Positions 43,337 to 53,054 are shown, counted from the stretch's first letter. The stretch: DNA of 64,000 bases from Flavobacteriales bacterium (GCA_020635815.1 JACJZB010000008.1:1-64000); one strand, 5' to 3'. The notes: a model not told the origin generated them from the sequence alone. Program-made: numbers and translations.

Positions 43337-45202
43337 TTAAAACTCATCTTCTTCAAACTCTAGTTCAGCATCTTTTTCCCAGATTTCCATTTCGCAAGGT
43401 TTACAGTTAAATTTAAGCTTGTATTCGTTGTCGCCATTCTTTAAGGTTAATGGTTCAACCAATTTTTCGCCCATTGTTTCGCGTTGAAAACGAGGGCATT
43501 TACCTAATTCATATTTAACGCAATATTTGGTCACCATTACACGAGCCTTGCCAGGATCCCATTGCAATTCAAAAGCTTTTTCAATTTCAGTTACGCCGTG
43601 TCTTTTGTAAAATGCTCTCGATAGTTTATTGGCAACATTGTAAGTAAAATCTAATTGAGCAACAGGGTAGGGATGCGCTGTTTTTGTAATCTGAAATTCT
43701 TCCCTGTGGTATTCTTTTACTCTAACGTTAATTAATTGCTCTAATGCCGTTCTTCTAATGTCGTTTATTTTTGAAATGGGTAAGAACCAGTTTTGAGAAA
43801 ATTCGATGTTAATGTCATCAACAATAAAAGGAGTATTTCCAGTTTTTCGTAGATTTTTCTCAATATTTGGCAAGGTCGATTGTTCGTTCTTTGCCAATTC
43901 TTTATCTATTTTTAACGTAGCAATACTTTTATGTCCGTCTTCATCAATTACTTGTAATTCAAAACCTTCTGGCACTTCATTAAAACTAAGACTTACACCA
44001 ATTTTTCGGATGGCACTGTCTTTACGTTCCACTAATTTTGTAAACTCTGCATCCGAATTTCGGTATATCATTGTGCCAATAGAAATGGTTTTGTAAGTGT
44101 TTGGAATTACAACGCCATTTGTAACAGTATTTATTTGAACACCATCTGCTTCGTTGTTCTCATTAATAAAATAAAGGCCATCACCATTGTTTAGTTTGTC
44201 AGCATTTTCAATAATATAACCTTTATTGGTCAACTCAACTACCTTACCTATTACTTGCCCTTGCGATTTTGGACTTTCCCAAGAACCAATTTTCTTAGTA
44301 CGTTTGTTTATAAAATAATCGGAATAACCACGGTTAAAACTTTTGTCCATTTCAGCTTCAAAATTGTAAAAAGTTCTCCCTGAAGACGCTTTTTGAAATT
44401 GGTCATTATTTTCTAAAAATGCGTCAAGCTTTTTTCGTAAAAAAGAAACATTATTTTTTACATAAACCAAGTCTTTTAAACGTCCTTCAATTTTAAAAGA
44501 AGTAACACCAGCCTCAATAAGATTAGGAATTTGATCGCTTAAATCTAAATCTTTAATGGATAATAAATGACTGTTAGAAATTAATGTTTTCCCAGTTCCA
44601 TCGGTTAAGCTGTATGGTAGGCGGCAATTTTGGGCACAAGAACCTCTGTTTGCACTTCGCTCGCCACCAGCAATACTCATGTAGCAGTTTCCACTAAACG
44701 AAACGCACAATGCTCCAGAAACGAAAAATTCTAATTCAACATCCGTTGCTTCATGTATTTCTTTAATCTGATCTAGGTTTAATTCGCGAGCTAAAACTAC
44801 TCGTTTCATTCCAGCATCAGCTAAAAATTTAACGTGTTGTGGATCTCTATTGTTTGCTTGTGTACTGGCATGAATAACAATAGGAGGTAAATCCATTTCC
44901 ATAATTGCCATGTCTTGTACAATTAAAGCGTCAACCTTTATGTCATAAAGTTGGTATATCAGTTTTTTGCAAATGTCTAGCTCGTTGTCATACAATATTG
45001 TGTTGATAACCACAAAAACTTGTGCTTTAAATAGGTGAGCATATTCAACCAACTCAGCAATATCTTCAACAGAGTTGGTGGCATTTGTTCTCGCTCCAAA
45101 TTGAGGTGCACCAATATAAACAGCATCAGCTCCAGCATTAATAGCAGCCATACCTTGAAATAAGTTTTTGGCAGGAGCTAATATTTCAACTTTCTTTTTC
45201 AT
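43337..45202 (-). CDS. U32-family protein (RlhA/TrhP-like hydroxylase type)
   Basis: This 621-residue protein has the U32 core (VEILAPAKNLFQGMAAINAG, VYIGAPQFGAR, ELEFFVSGALCVSFSG and NRGSCAQNCRLPY, whose cysteines probably take part in iron-sulfur binding) plus a long C-terminal part with a second cysteine set (CVKYELGKCPRF, FNCKPCEMEIW). The length resembles RlhA, which hydroxylates 23S rRNA C2501, more than the shorter TrhP acting on tRNA. 'Peptidase' in the family name is historical. Which RNA it acts on is an inference. ATG 45202 follows a GTG at 45220 that would add six residues. Confidence 0.85.
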   Translation of the reverse strand: MKKKVEILAPAKNLFQGMAAINAGADAVYIGAPQFGARTNATNSVEDIAELVEYAHLFKAQVFVVINTILYDNELDICKKLIYQLYDIKVDALIVQDMAIMEMDLPPIVIHASTQANNRDPQHVKFLADAGMKRVVLARELNLDQIKEIHEATDVELEFFVSGALCVSFSGNCYMSIAGGERSANRGSCAQNCRLPYSLTDGTGKTLISNSHLLSIKDLDLSDQIPNLIEAGVTSFKIEGRLKDLVYVKNNVSFLRKKLDAFLENNDQFQKASSGRTFYNFEAEMDKSFNRGYSDYFINKRTKKIGSWESPKSQGQVIGKVVELTNKGYIIENADKLNNGDGLYFINENNEADGVQINTVTNGVVIPNTYKTISIGTMIYRNSDAEFTKLVERKDSAIRKIGVSLSFNEVPEGFELQVIDEDGHKSIATLKIDKELAKNEQSTLPNIEKNLRKTGNTPFIVDDINIEFSQNWFLPISKINDIRRTALEQLINVRVKEYHREEFQITKTAHPYPVAQLDFTYNVANKLSRAFYKRHGVTEIEKAFELQWDPGKARVMVTKYCVKYELGKCPRFQRETMGEKLVEPLTLKNGDNEYKLKFNCKPCEMEIWEKDAELEFEEDEF

Positions 45203-45303
45203 ACGTTCGGCAAAAGTCACTATTTATTTGATTGATTGCAAGAGTTATATTTTAAGAAGTCTATAAAATATTTTAGCTTAGTAAACTAGCTTTAAATAAA
45301 AAA

Positions 45304-47601
45304 ATGAAAAAGTTATTTTTTGGAATATTAGTAATGTATTCAATGCTTTTAACAGCAGAGGAGGTAAATTTAGATTCATTAAAACAACTCTTAAGCACCA
45401 ATATAGACGATACTTTAAGGCTACAAATAAAAATGGAAATAGGTTATGAGCCCCAAAACTTTAGATTGTCTTATTGGGATAGTTTAATTATTGATTGCGA
45501 TGTTGCTTTAAAAAGAAGTCAAACCCAAGCTGAAAAAGAGGTAGTAACTTTTTTATTAGCTGCAGCTTACAATAATACCGGGTATCTAAATAAATATTAT
45601 GGAGATATAGAGAAAGCTAGAAGATATTATAAAAAAAGTATTCAATTAAATTTAAAATTAAGAAATGCAAAAGATGAAACTTTAAAAAAATTAGCATTAC
45701 AAGATTTAGCACAAACGGTTAATAATTTAGCTGTTATAATTGTAAATAATGGCAACGTTGATAAAGGATTAAAATTTTATGAATATGCTTTTCAGGTTAG
45801 GCTGTTTGTTGATGATAAAGAAGGGGCTGCATTAACGCTTAATAACATGGGCTATGTTGCTTCAAGTTATGGAGATGTGAAAAAATCTATGGCTTACTAT
45901 TTTGAAAGTTTAAAAATAAGAGAAGATATTAAAGATAGTGCTGGAATGGCACAAGCTTATGGAAATATAGCTACACTATATGCTAAACAAAAGGACTTTG
46001 AAGAAGCGTATGAATATCATCAAAAAGCATTGGTTATTTATAGAAGCGTTGGAGATAATGAAGGAGTAGCAAGAGCTTTAAATAATATTGGTACTAACTA
46101 CTTAGAATTAGGTGAGTTAGATAGTTGTGAGAAGTATTATAATGTAGCTTTTGAACTTAGAAAAGAAGTTAATTATAAAGATGGAATAGCAAATTCCTTA
46201 TATAACTTAGGTCATTTAGCAGTTCGTAAAAACGAAAAAGAAAAAGCAATAGATTTTTTAAAAAAAAGCCTTGATATATATAAAGTACTAAATTATAAGA
46301 TAAAGATTAGCGAGTGTAATCATTCGCTATCTGAAATGTATTATTTGCTCAATGATATTTCTAGTGCTAAAAAACATGCCGAAATATCATATCAATTATC
46401 TCTAGAATTAAATAATCCAGACCAAATTTCATCAACCTCAAAAGCTAATTATTTATTGTTTAAGAATTCAAAAGATTTTGAAAAAGCATTAGAAATGTTA
46501 GAAATACACATTGAAATGCGTGATAGTGTTGTGAATAAAGAAAACCAAAAAGAGTTATTGAAACAATTGTTTAAACATAACTACGAAAAACAAAAAGCTT
46601 ACGATGATGCAGAGCACCAAAAGCAATTAGCTATTGAGCAAGAAGTAAAAAATAAACAAAGGGTTATAATTTTTTCAGGTATAATAGTATTATTACTTGT
46701 AGTGTTGTTCTCGTTCGTTATTTTTAATCGATTAAGAGTTACTAGACAACAAAAATTAGTAATCGAAGAGCAAAAAACATTAGTAGAGGAAAAAAACCAA
46801 GAAATAACTGACTCGATTACTTATGCTAAACGAATTCAATCAGCAATTTTACCTTCTTCAAAAGTGGTGAAAGAATATTTAGAAGAATCATTTATTTTAT
46901 ACAAGCCAAAAGATATAGTTGCAGGTGATTTCTATTGGATGGAAGCGGTAAACTCCTCCCTTAAGGGAGGGTTAAAGGAGGGTGATAATCACCCCTCTAA
47001 CTCCCCTCAAGGGGAGAATGTCATACTTTTCGCCGCTGCCGACTGTACAGGACATGGGGTTCCTGGAGCAATGGTAAGTGTAGTGTGTAATAATGCATTA
47101 AATAGAAGTGTAAGAGAGCACGGGTTAACTGACCCTGGAGAGATTTTAGATAAGAGTAGAGATATTGTAATTGCTGAATTTAAAAAAAGTGATGAAGAAG
47201 TAAAGGATGGGATGGATATAGCTTTGTGTGCTTTAAAAGGAATGACGTTGAAATATGCTGGAGCACATAATCCTTTATGGATAGTTAGAGGTAGTGATAT
47301 TATTGAAATAAAAGCAAACAAGCAACCTATTGGTAAATTTGATAACCCAGAACCATATACTACTCATACTATAGAGCTACAAAAAGGAGATACTATTTAT
47401 ATTTTCTCGGATGGATATGTTGATCAATTTGGCGGTGGAAAAGGGAAGAAATTTAAAGCAAAAGCTTTTAGAGAGTTGTTGCTGAGTATTCAGCAAAAAA
47501 CTATGGAAGAACAAAGACTAATAATTGATGAAACTTTTGAAGCTTGGCGAGGAGAAATAGAACAAATAGATGACGTTTGTGTTATCGGCGTTCGAGTTTA
47601 G
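45304..47601 (+). CDS. TPR-SpoIIE (PP2C-type) phosphatase with a repeat insertion
   Basis: The 765-residue protein has a signal/anchor at the N-terminus, then TPRs (about 100-400, ALTLNNMGYVASSYGDVKKS-type units), a membrane helix (about 453-474), a coiled-coil linker ending ITDSITYAKRIQSAILP, and a SpoIIE phosphatase domain (about 515-765). Metal-binding acidic residues appear in DIVAGDFYWM, ADCTGHGVPGAM, DGMDIALC, SDGYVDQFGG and QIDDVCVIG. The TPRs would face the periplasm and the phosphatase the cytoplasm. Residues about 550-571 form an extra segment of 20 residues, relative to its paralog at 58032-59948, encoded by a palindromic repeat. Its target phosphoprotein is not known. Confidence 0.9.
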   Translation: MKKLFFGILVMYSMLLTAEEVNLDSLKQLLSTNIDDTLRLQIKMEIGYEPQNFRLSYWDSLIIDCDVALKRSQTQAEKEVVTFLLAAAYNNTGYLNKYYGDIEKARRYYKKSIQLNLKLRNAKDETLKKLALQDLAQTVNNLAVIIVNNGNVDKGLKFYEYAFQVRLFVDDKEGAALTLNNMGYVASSYGDVKKSMAYYFESLKIREDIKDSAGMAQAYGNIATLYAKQKDFEEAYEYHQKALVIYRSVGDNEGVARALNNIGTNYLELGELDSCEKYYNVAFELRKEVNYKDGIANSLYNLGHLAVRKNEKEKAIDFLKKSLDIYKVLNYKIKISECNHSLSEMYYLLNDISSAKKHAEISYQLSLELNNPDQISSTSKANYLLFKNSKDFEKALEMLEIHIEMRDSVVNKENQKELLKQLFKHNYEKQKAYDDAEHQKQLAIEQEVKNKQRVIIFSGIIVLLLVVLFSFVIFNRLRVTRQQKLVIEEQKTLVEEKNQEITDSITYAKRIQSAILPSSKVVKEYLEESFILYKPKDIVAGDFYWMEAVNSSLKGGLKEGDNHPSNSPQGENVILFAAADCTGHGVPGAMVSVVCNNALNRSVREHGLTDPGEILDKSRDIVIAEFKKSDEEVKDGMDIALCALKGMTLKYAGAHNPLWIVRGSDIIEIKANKQPIGKFDNPEPYTTHTIELQKGDTIYIFSDGYVDQFGGGKGKKFKAKAFRELLLSIQQKTMEEQRLIIDETFEAWRGEIEQIDDVCVIGVRV
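46953..47016. repeat. REP-like palindromic element inside a coding region
   Basis: The stretch is a nested inverted repeat: a perfect 16-bp palindrome at 46955-46970 (CCTCCCTTAAGGGAGG), a central palindrome GGGTGAT-A-ATCACCC at 46980-46994, and a 7-bp hairpin at 47001-47016 (CTCCCCT-CA-AGGGGAG). The outer halves also pair with each other imperfectly. It is G/C-rich in an AT-rich gene and keeps the frame open. The element resembles dispersed intergenic repeats of Bacteroidota. Confidence 0.75.
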
Positions 47602-47739
47602 TTACTTTTTAGATCTTTCTAAAATCTCTTTTAGACGTTGTTTGGTGGTTTCTTTTTCCACTTTTTTCTTGTTCTTTTTCTTTTCCATTAATTTGGAGTG
47701 CTTTGCTTTGTTTTTGGTGTTTTTCTCTTTTTTGCTCAT
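47602..47739 (-). CDS. 45-residue Lys-rich protein downstream of topB
   Basis: The frame starts ATG at 47739 and ends TAA at 47602-47604, giving 45 residues beginning MSKKEKNTKNKAKHSK, about half Lys/Arg, with a helical end RLKEILERSKK. It begins three bases after the topB stop on the same strand and ends next to the stop of the convergent SpoIIE gene. A frame this clean and this placed suggests a real small gene, perhaps a nucleic-acid binder, but there is no homology evidence. It could also be an unused frame of an A-rich region. Confidence 0.5.
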   Translation of the reverse strand: MSKKEKNTKNKAKHSKLMEKKKNKKKVEKETTKQRLKEILERSKK

Positions 47740-47742
47740 GGG

Positions 47743-50034
47743 TTAAACTTTACCACTTAAAATATTATAAACCAATTCTTTGGTAAGAGTTTTTCCTTCA
47801 GCTTGTTTACGAACATCATCAAAAGAAAAACGGAAATCGCATCCCGATTTATATGCACTGCAACCGTAAGCTGTTTTACCTCTAATTATTTCACCTTTTT
47901 TACATTTCGGGCAAGTTAAGGTGTCTTTCTTTTGGGAGGTCGTTTTCGATGCTTTTGCGGTAAGTAACAATTCAAAATTCTCATTAAAACTCAATACACC
48001 ATCCACTTTTCCATTATCAGTATTAAAACCTTTAATGGTGGTTGTACTTCCTTTCTGCAAAAGTCGAATCAATTGCTTTTCTGTTACCTTTTTACCTTTA
48101 AAACTAAATGGTAGGATAAACTTACAGCCGTTTTTGTAATTGCCGCAACCGTAAGCACTTTTACCTTTTAAAATCGTTCCTTCTTTACATTTAGGACATT
48201 TTTCGTTACCAATACTCCCTTTTTTTGCTGTTGTTTTCTTTGCTGGAGCATGATTAACGTGAGAGATTTGAGCACTATTTCTTTCCATTCTCACCTCATA
48301 AACCAACTCATCCACCATTTGTTTCATGTTTTTGATGAAAGTACCCGCATTATAAGTTCCTTTTTCAATTTCTTGCAATTGTTTCTCCCAAGTTCCTGTT
48401 AACTCAGCAGAAGTCAATAATTTGTTTTGTATGATGTCAATTAGCTGAATACCAGTTGGAGTAGGTACTAACTGTTTTTTATTACGAACAATGTATTTAC
48501 GGCGAAATAAGGTTTCAATAATGTTAGCTCGTGTTGATGGTCTTCCAATGCCATTGTCTTTCATTAAATCGCGTAATTCTTCATCATCCACTTGTTTTCC
48601 TGCAGTTTCCATTGCACGAAGCAATGTTGCCTCGGTAAACATGTTGGGCGGCTTGGTTTCTTTTTCTATAAAAGTAGGTTGATGAGGACCTTTTTCGCCT
48701 TTTGTAAACGTGGGTAATAAATCAGGTTCTTTTTCATCCTCCTCATTGGGTGAAGTTTCGAAAACGACTCGCCAACCTTTGTTTGTAATTTCCTTTCCGG
48801 TAGTTTTAAATGTAACTTCATCTGCTTTTCCAATTACGGTTGTATTGTTTGCATCGCAATCATCGTAAAATACTGCTATAAAACGCCTTACAATAATATC
48901 GTAAACCTTTGCTTCATATTGGCTCATGTGGTTTTGAACGCCTGTGGGAATGATTGCGTGGTGGTCTGTTACCTTTTTATCGTTAAAAACTTTGGTCGAT
49001 TTTCTTATTTTTTTACCCAACAAAGGTTGTGTAAGTTGTTGATAGTTGGTCAGTTTTTCTAAAATACCATGTACTTTCGGGTAAACATCGTTGGGTAAAA
49101 ATGTAGTATCAACTCTAGGGTAAGTGACAACCTTTTGTTCATATAGCTTTTGAACCGTTTTAAGCGTATCATCAGCGGAATAACCAAACTTGGTATTACA
49201 ATAAACCTGTAAACCTGTTAAATCAAACAGTTTAGGTGCATATTCATTTCCTTTCTTTTTCTCTGTCGATACAATTTCAAAATCACTTTCTTTTACTTTG
49301 TTGGCTAGTTTTTCTCCATCTTCTTTATTGGTAAATCGGCCTTCTTCGCAGTTAAATAAGGTGTCTCGGTATAAAGTTTGTAATTCCCAAAAAGGAGTAG
49401 GTTTAAAATTTTCAATTTCTTTAAACCGATTTACAACCATTGCTAATGTTGGTGTTTGAACTCTACCTACAGATAAAACTTGCTTGTATCCACCATGCTT
49501 TAAAGTGTAAAGTCGAGTGGCATTCATTCCTAACAACCAATCTCCAATAGATCTCGAAAAACCAGCATAATATAAGTTGTCGTAATTTTCTGATGGTTTT
49601 AAATTTTCAAAACCTTCTTTAATGGCTTCGGTGGTTAAAGATGAAATCCATAAACGTTGAACTTTGCCTTTGTATCCCGCTTGGTCTATTACCCATCGTT
49701 GTATTAATTCTCCTTCTTGCCCAGCATCACCGCAGTTTATCACTACATCTGCTTTGTCGAATAAACTTTTTACAATTTTAAACTGTTTTTGGATGCCTGA
49801 ATTTTTAACCACTTTTGTCTTAAATTTTTCAGGTAACATAGGTAAGTTGTTTAAATTCCAACTTTTCCATTCAGGCTTATAATCGTTAGGTTCTAAAAGG
49901 GTGCATAAATGTCCGAAAGTATAGGTTACCGCATAGCCGTTACCTTCAAAGTAACCATCTCGCTTTGTATTAGCACCTAATACACTAGCAATTTCCCTGG
50001 CAACACTCGGTTTTTCGGCAATACAAACTTTCAT
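47743..50034 (-). CDS. topB: DNA topoisomerase III (type IA) with zinc ribbons
   Basis: The 763-residue protein begins MKVCIAEKPSVAREIASVLGA (TOPRIM) with NCGDAGQEGELI as the metal-binding DxxxE region. The catalytic tyrosine lies in VTYPRVDTTFLP, and the hinge region has AVTYTFGHL and SRSIGDWLLGMNATRLYT. Two C-terminal zinc ribbons follow (CPKCKEG near 612 and CPKCKKG near 704), used for strand passage. TopB decatenates DNA and resolves recombination intermediates. The 45-residue gene follows after three bases. Confidence 0.95.
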   Translation of the reverse strand: MKVCIAEKPSVAREIASVLGANTKRDGYFEGNGYAVTYTFGHLCTLLEPNDYKPEWKSWNLNNLPMLPEKFKTKVVKNSGIQKQFKIVKSLFDKADVVINCGDAGQEGELIQRWVIDQAGYKGKVQRLWISSLTTEAIKEGFENLKPSENYDNLYYAGFSRSIGDWLLGMNATRLYTLKHGGYKQVLSVGRVQTPTLAMVVNRFKEIENFKPTPFWELQTLYRDTLFNCEEGRFTNKEDGEKLANKVKESDFEIVSTEKKKGNEYAPKLFDLTGLQVYCNTKFGYSADDTLKTVQKLYEQKVVTYPRVDTTFLPNDVYPKVHGILEKLTNYQQLTQPLLGKKIRKSTKVFNDKKVTDHHAIIPTGVQNHMSQYEAKVYDIIVRRFIAVFYDDCDANNTTVIGKADEVTFKTTGKEITNKGWRVVFETSPNEEDEKEPDLLPTFTKGEKGPHQPTFIEKETKPPNMFTEATLLRAMETAGKQVDDEELRDLMKDNGIGRPSTRANIIETLFRRKYIVRNKKQLVPTPTGIQLIDIIQNKLLTSAELTGTWEKQLQEIEKGTYNAGTFIKNMKQMVDELVYEVRMERNSAQISHVNHAPAKKTTAKKGSIGNEKCPKCKEGTILKGKSAYGCGNYKNGCKFILPFSFKGKKVTEKQLIRLLQKGSTTTIKGFNTDNGKVDGVLSFNENFELLLTAKASKTTSQKKDTLTCPKCKKGEIIRGKTAYGCSAYKSGCDFRFSFDDVRKQAEGKTLTKELVYNILSGKV

Positions 50035-50143
50035 TGAATTTATTTAGTTCTTATGTATGCAAAATACAGATTACTCGATAAAGTTACGTGTTAAAGCAAC
50101 TCAATTTTAAACTAAATTTTAACACAAAATGTTAATAACGATG

Positions 50144-51307
50144 CTAGAGTTCAATATCCACATAAATAGGGTTGTGATCCGATAAGCGGGTATTGTTAAT
50201 TTGAGGTTTCTCTATGGTTTGAGCATTGATGGGTTTAGCTCCTTTACCGGCTAACCAATCAATTTTTAAGGGAACACAACCATTCCAAGGTTTTAATCTT
50301 CTATCTAATTCTTTCACTAAAAAGTTAGGAATAAATTTAGCGGTTTTTTCGTTTGTGAGCATATCGTTCATGTCGAAATACAACGTGCCTTTATTTCTAT
50401 CGTTGTAGTTGTTGTATTCAAATCCTTTTTCAGTTAAGAGATTAAATAAAGGTTTTTCAAACTTTAATTCTGGAGTCATATAATGTTCTATTGCCCCAGC
50501 AAAACCAATGGTAACTAGCTTGCCAAAAGATTGCGTAATAATTTCCCATTTTCGACGTAAGTTAAACGTTCCGCAATTCCAATCGCCACCCACAATTTGA
50601 ATGTCTGAATTTGGTAAAGCATTTATTACAGCACCTAATTGGTCTGCTCTGTCTTGTGCAGTAGAACTTAAATCAATATGTATAGCTCCGAAACTTATCG
50701 TTTTATTGTTTACTTCAATTTGAGCTACTAAGCCTTTTTTACATCCTAATCTTTTTTCAGAACTATGAAAAACTTCTTTTACAGGCGGAACTTCAATTCC
50801 ATCGGCAAACTGTATGGGATATTTTGATAAAACAGCTGTACCATGAAGGGCTAAGGTATTTTGAGCAGAATGTTCTGTCTCTCCAATATCACCTTTTCCT
50901 AATACCAAATAAGAAGGGGAGAAGCAATAATTCATACGTAAAGCTTCGGCTAATTCCCTTGCCACATTCCTGTTTTTGGTACGCCCCATTCCATTGTCGG
51001 TTTCTATAACTAAAATTACATCTGCTTTAGCTAATTCGCTGTCTTCGTTAAAGTAATCAATAAGGTGTGGTAGTTGTTTGCCTCGTTCGATGTTCCAAGA
51101 AACAATACGAAGTTTTTCTTTATTAGAGAAGTTTTGAGATAAAGTGTTATCCCATTCTAAACCATTAATTACCTCACTTATTGCTTTATGATGAGAGGTA
51201 TAGAAAGGAGAGTTAAGAAATGTTTTTTTCTTAGAGAATGACTTAATTTCGTTGTAATAAACGTTTAGATTGTGATTGATATAATGTTTATCAGCAACAA
51301 GCTTCAT
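50144..51307 (-). CDS. Endonuclease/exonuclease/phosphatase (EEP) fold protein
   Basis: This 387-residue protein without an obvious signal peptide shows EEP-fold motifs: IVSWNIERGKQLPHL (Asn-Glu metal ligands), DVILVIETDNGMGRTKN, AIHIDLSSTAQDRADQLG, IVGGDWNCGTFN and the terminal LSDHNPIYVDIEL. All expected catalytic Asn, Asp and His residues are present. EEP enzymes cut DNA, RNA, phospholipids or phosphoinositides, so specificity is open. It ends next to the M23 peptidase gene on the same strand (one base apart). Confidence 0.8.
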   Translation of the reverse strand: MKLVADKHYINHNLNVYYNEIKSFSKKKTFLNSPFYTSHHKAISEVINGLEWDNTLSQNFSNKEKLRIVSWNIERGKQLPHLIDYFNEDSELAKADVILVIETDNGMGRTKNRNVARELAEALRMNYCFSPSYLVLGKGDIGETEHSAQNTLALHGTAVLSKYPIQFADGIEVPPVKEVFHSSEKRLGCKKGLVAQIEVNNKTISFGAIHIDLSSTAQDRADQLGAVINALPNSDIQIVGGDWNCGTFNLRRKWEIITQSFGKLVTIGFAGAIEHYMTPELKFEKPLFNLLTEKGFEYNNYNDRNKGTLYFDMNDMLTNEKTAKFIPNFLVKELDRRLKPWNGCVPLKIDWLAGKGAKPINAQTIEKPQINNTRLSDHNPIYVDIEL

Positions 51308-51308
51308 T

Positions 51309-52202
51309 CTATCTAACTCTTAGGCGTTCTCCAATTTGTAATACTTTTGTTCGGCGAATACCATTTAATCGGCATAAAGTAGAAATGGAAGTACCATACT
51401 TTGCTGCTATATGACCTAATGTGTTTCCACTTCTAACTTTGTGATATTGTATCGCATTTAACAGTTTTAACTCATCACGATATGCAAAACTACATTCGGA
51501 TATCGCTAATGTATCGCTGTGGGTACTAAAATCTTCAAAAGCTATAAGATCTCTTGGGTCTAGCGGTTCATCAAAATAACGAACTTCAAAGTGTAAATGG
51601 CTTCCATAACTTCTACCAGTATTGCCACCTAAACCAAGAGGTGTGCCAGTTGTAATAGTAGAATCTATATCCACTAATCGTTTAGAAAGGTGAGCATAAA
51701 TTGTTTCTAAGCCATTATTATGACGAACCACTACAACATTACCATACGTTTTACTGTAGGTTGATATTCTCACTTTTCCACCAAAAGCCGACTGAACAGT
51801 GTCTCCAGTATTTAAGTCAATATCAATTCCGTAATGGTATCGCCAACGTCTTTTCCCAAATTCAGAAGTAATATTTCCTTTGAATGGAGGAGTGAAAAAA
51901 TCAGAAGTATCATTCAATAAAACGATTAAAGTGTCTTCAACTTTCGAAAAATCAAATTTTCTAAAATGGATATCATTTGTAATCCAATCGTAATGAGAAA
52001 CAGTGTCGTTTAATGTGTGGTTAATTGAATCTACAAACCAATCAAAACGATTAACCAATAGAATGTCACTTTTCTTATTTTTTGATTTGGTTGTAGGAGT
52101 TGAAATTTCTTCAGTAGTAGAAGAATCAACATTAATAGGGAATGTATTTGCTTTTAGCCAAACACTAATTAATAAAAACGGTAAAACAACTAAGTACTTC
52201 AT
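51309..52202 (-). CDS. M23 peptidase with LysM domain
   Basis: The 297-residue product has a signal peptide (LVVLPFLLISVWLKANTF), an M23/LytM domain (about 125-215, SEFGKRRWRYHYGIDIDL with the first His and HLHFEVRYFDEPLDPRD with the HxH metal motif), and a C-terminal LysM repeat (VRSGNTLGHIAAKYGTSIS). It is probably a peptidoglycan endopeptidase, or a regulator if inactive; the zinc ligands look intact. It lies one base before the EEP gene in the same operon. Confidence 0.88.
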   Translation of the reverse strand: MKYLVVLPFLLISVWLKANTFPINVDSSTTEEISTPTTKSKNKKSDILLVNRFDWFVDSINHTLNDTVSHYDWITNDIHFRKFDFSKVEDTLIVLLNDTSDFFTPPFKGNITSEFGKRRWRYHYGIDIDLNTGDTVQSAFGGKVRISTYSKTYGNVVVVRHNNGLETIYAHLSKRLVDIDSTITTGTPLGLGGNTGRSYGSHLHFEVRYFDEPLDPRDLIAFEDFSTHSDTLAISECSFAYRDELKLLNAIQYHKVRSGNTLGHIAAKYGTSISTLCRLNGIRRTKVLQIGERLRVR

Positions 52203-52328
52203 CTTGGGCGAAATTAAATAAAAGAGACATGTATCAATCTTTTTTAATTGAAAGATAATAACATCTTTTTGTTTATTTTATTGCTGTAATTTACTACCTT
52301 TAGGACTCAACATTAAAAAAGATATAAG

Positions 52329-52580
52329 ATGGAAGTTATAGATAAAAAAGGAGCTTTATTTCAGGTAGATGAAATTTTTAAATACAAAGATTTAATTGAT
52401 AGAGAAGACCGCGAAATTATTAAACCAATAATAAATAAAGATGACGAAAAGTCTGTAGCTTTTTATAATCGTTTTTTAGAAATGGTAATTGATGAAGCTG
52501 ACCATAAACTAAATAAAACGGAATTTGCTGCTTTAAGAGATGAGCTTATTGCTGAAATGAAGGAGCATTTAGAGAATTAG
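52329..52580 (+). CDS. Small acidic hypothetical protein
   Basis: The product has 83 residues and is highly charged (DLIDREDREIIKPIINKDDEK), predicted helical, with no motif. It starts 30 bases before the following HEAT-like gene in the same orientation. I cannot assign a role; the pair may be a local two-gene operon. Codon use looks like that of its neighbours. Confidence 0.6.
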   Translation: MEVIDKKGALFQVDEIFKYKDLIDREDREIIKPIINKDDEKSVAFYNRFLEMVIDEADHKLNKTEFAALRDELIAEMKEHLEN

Positions 52581-52610
52581 GGTTTCGTTTTTTAATTAAG
52601 AAAATTGTAA

Positions 52611-53054
52611 ATGGATATTTCTACTGAATTAAAAGCTAAACAAAATTCCGTTGAAAGATTAATTAAATTAATGGAAGAAACTGAAGATGATGAATTAAGG
52701 AAAGAGACAATTCTTCTTCTTGTTGATAATTTTAAAGATGAAAGGATATCAGTTGCTTTAAAAAAAATGATTTTAAACCCTAAATATTATAACCAAAATG
52801 CTTTTTTTGTTTATGCTTTAGGAGAAAATGCTAATTGTAAAGATGATTTTTTATTCCTTATTGATTTAATAATTAATGGAGATTATCATGTAGCATTGAA
52901 TGCTTTTAATATCATTTTAGATATAAGCAACCCCATTGATAATGAATTGTTAAATACAGGAATTGAAAAGTTAAAAAACAATAAAGAGATAAATATTGAT
53001 AAATATTCTCTGGTTATTGAATTGAAACAACATCTACATTCTATTTCCAACTAA
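52611..53054 (+). CDS. HEAT-like helical hypothetical protein
   Basis: The 147-residue soluble protein is built from amphipathic helices (QNSVERLIKLMEETEDDELR, ISVALKKMIL, YHVALNAFNIILDIS), suggesting HEAT/ARM-type repeats used for protein contacts. No family is recognised. It follows the 83-residue gene and is convergent with the CtlX-type gene, leaving a 21-base gap. Confidence 0.6.
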   Translation: MDISTELKAKQNSVERLIKLMEETEDDELRKETILLLVDNFKDERISVALKKMILNPKYYNQNAFFVYALGENANCKDDFLFLIDLIINGDYHVALNAFNIILDISNPIDNELLNTGIEKLKNNKEINIDKYSLVIELKQHLHSISN

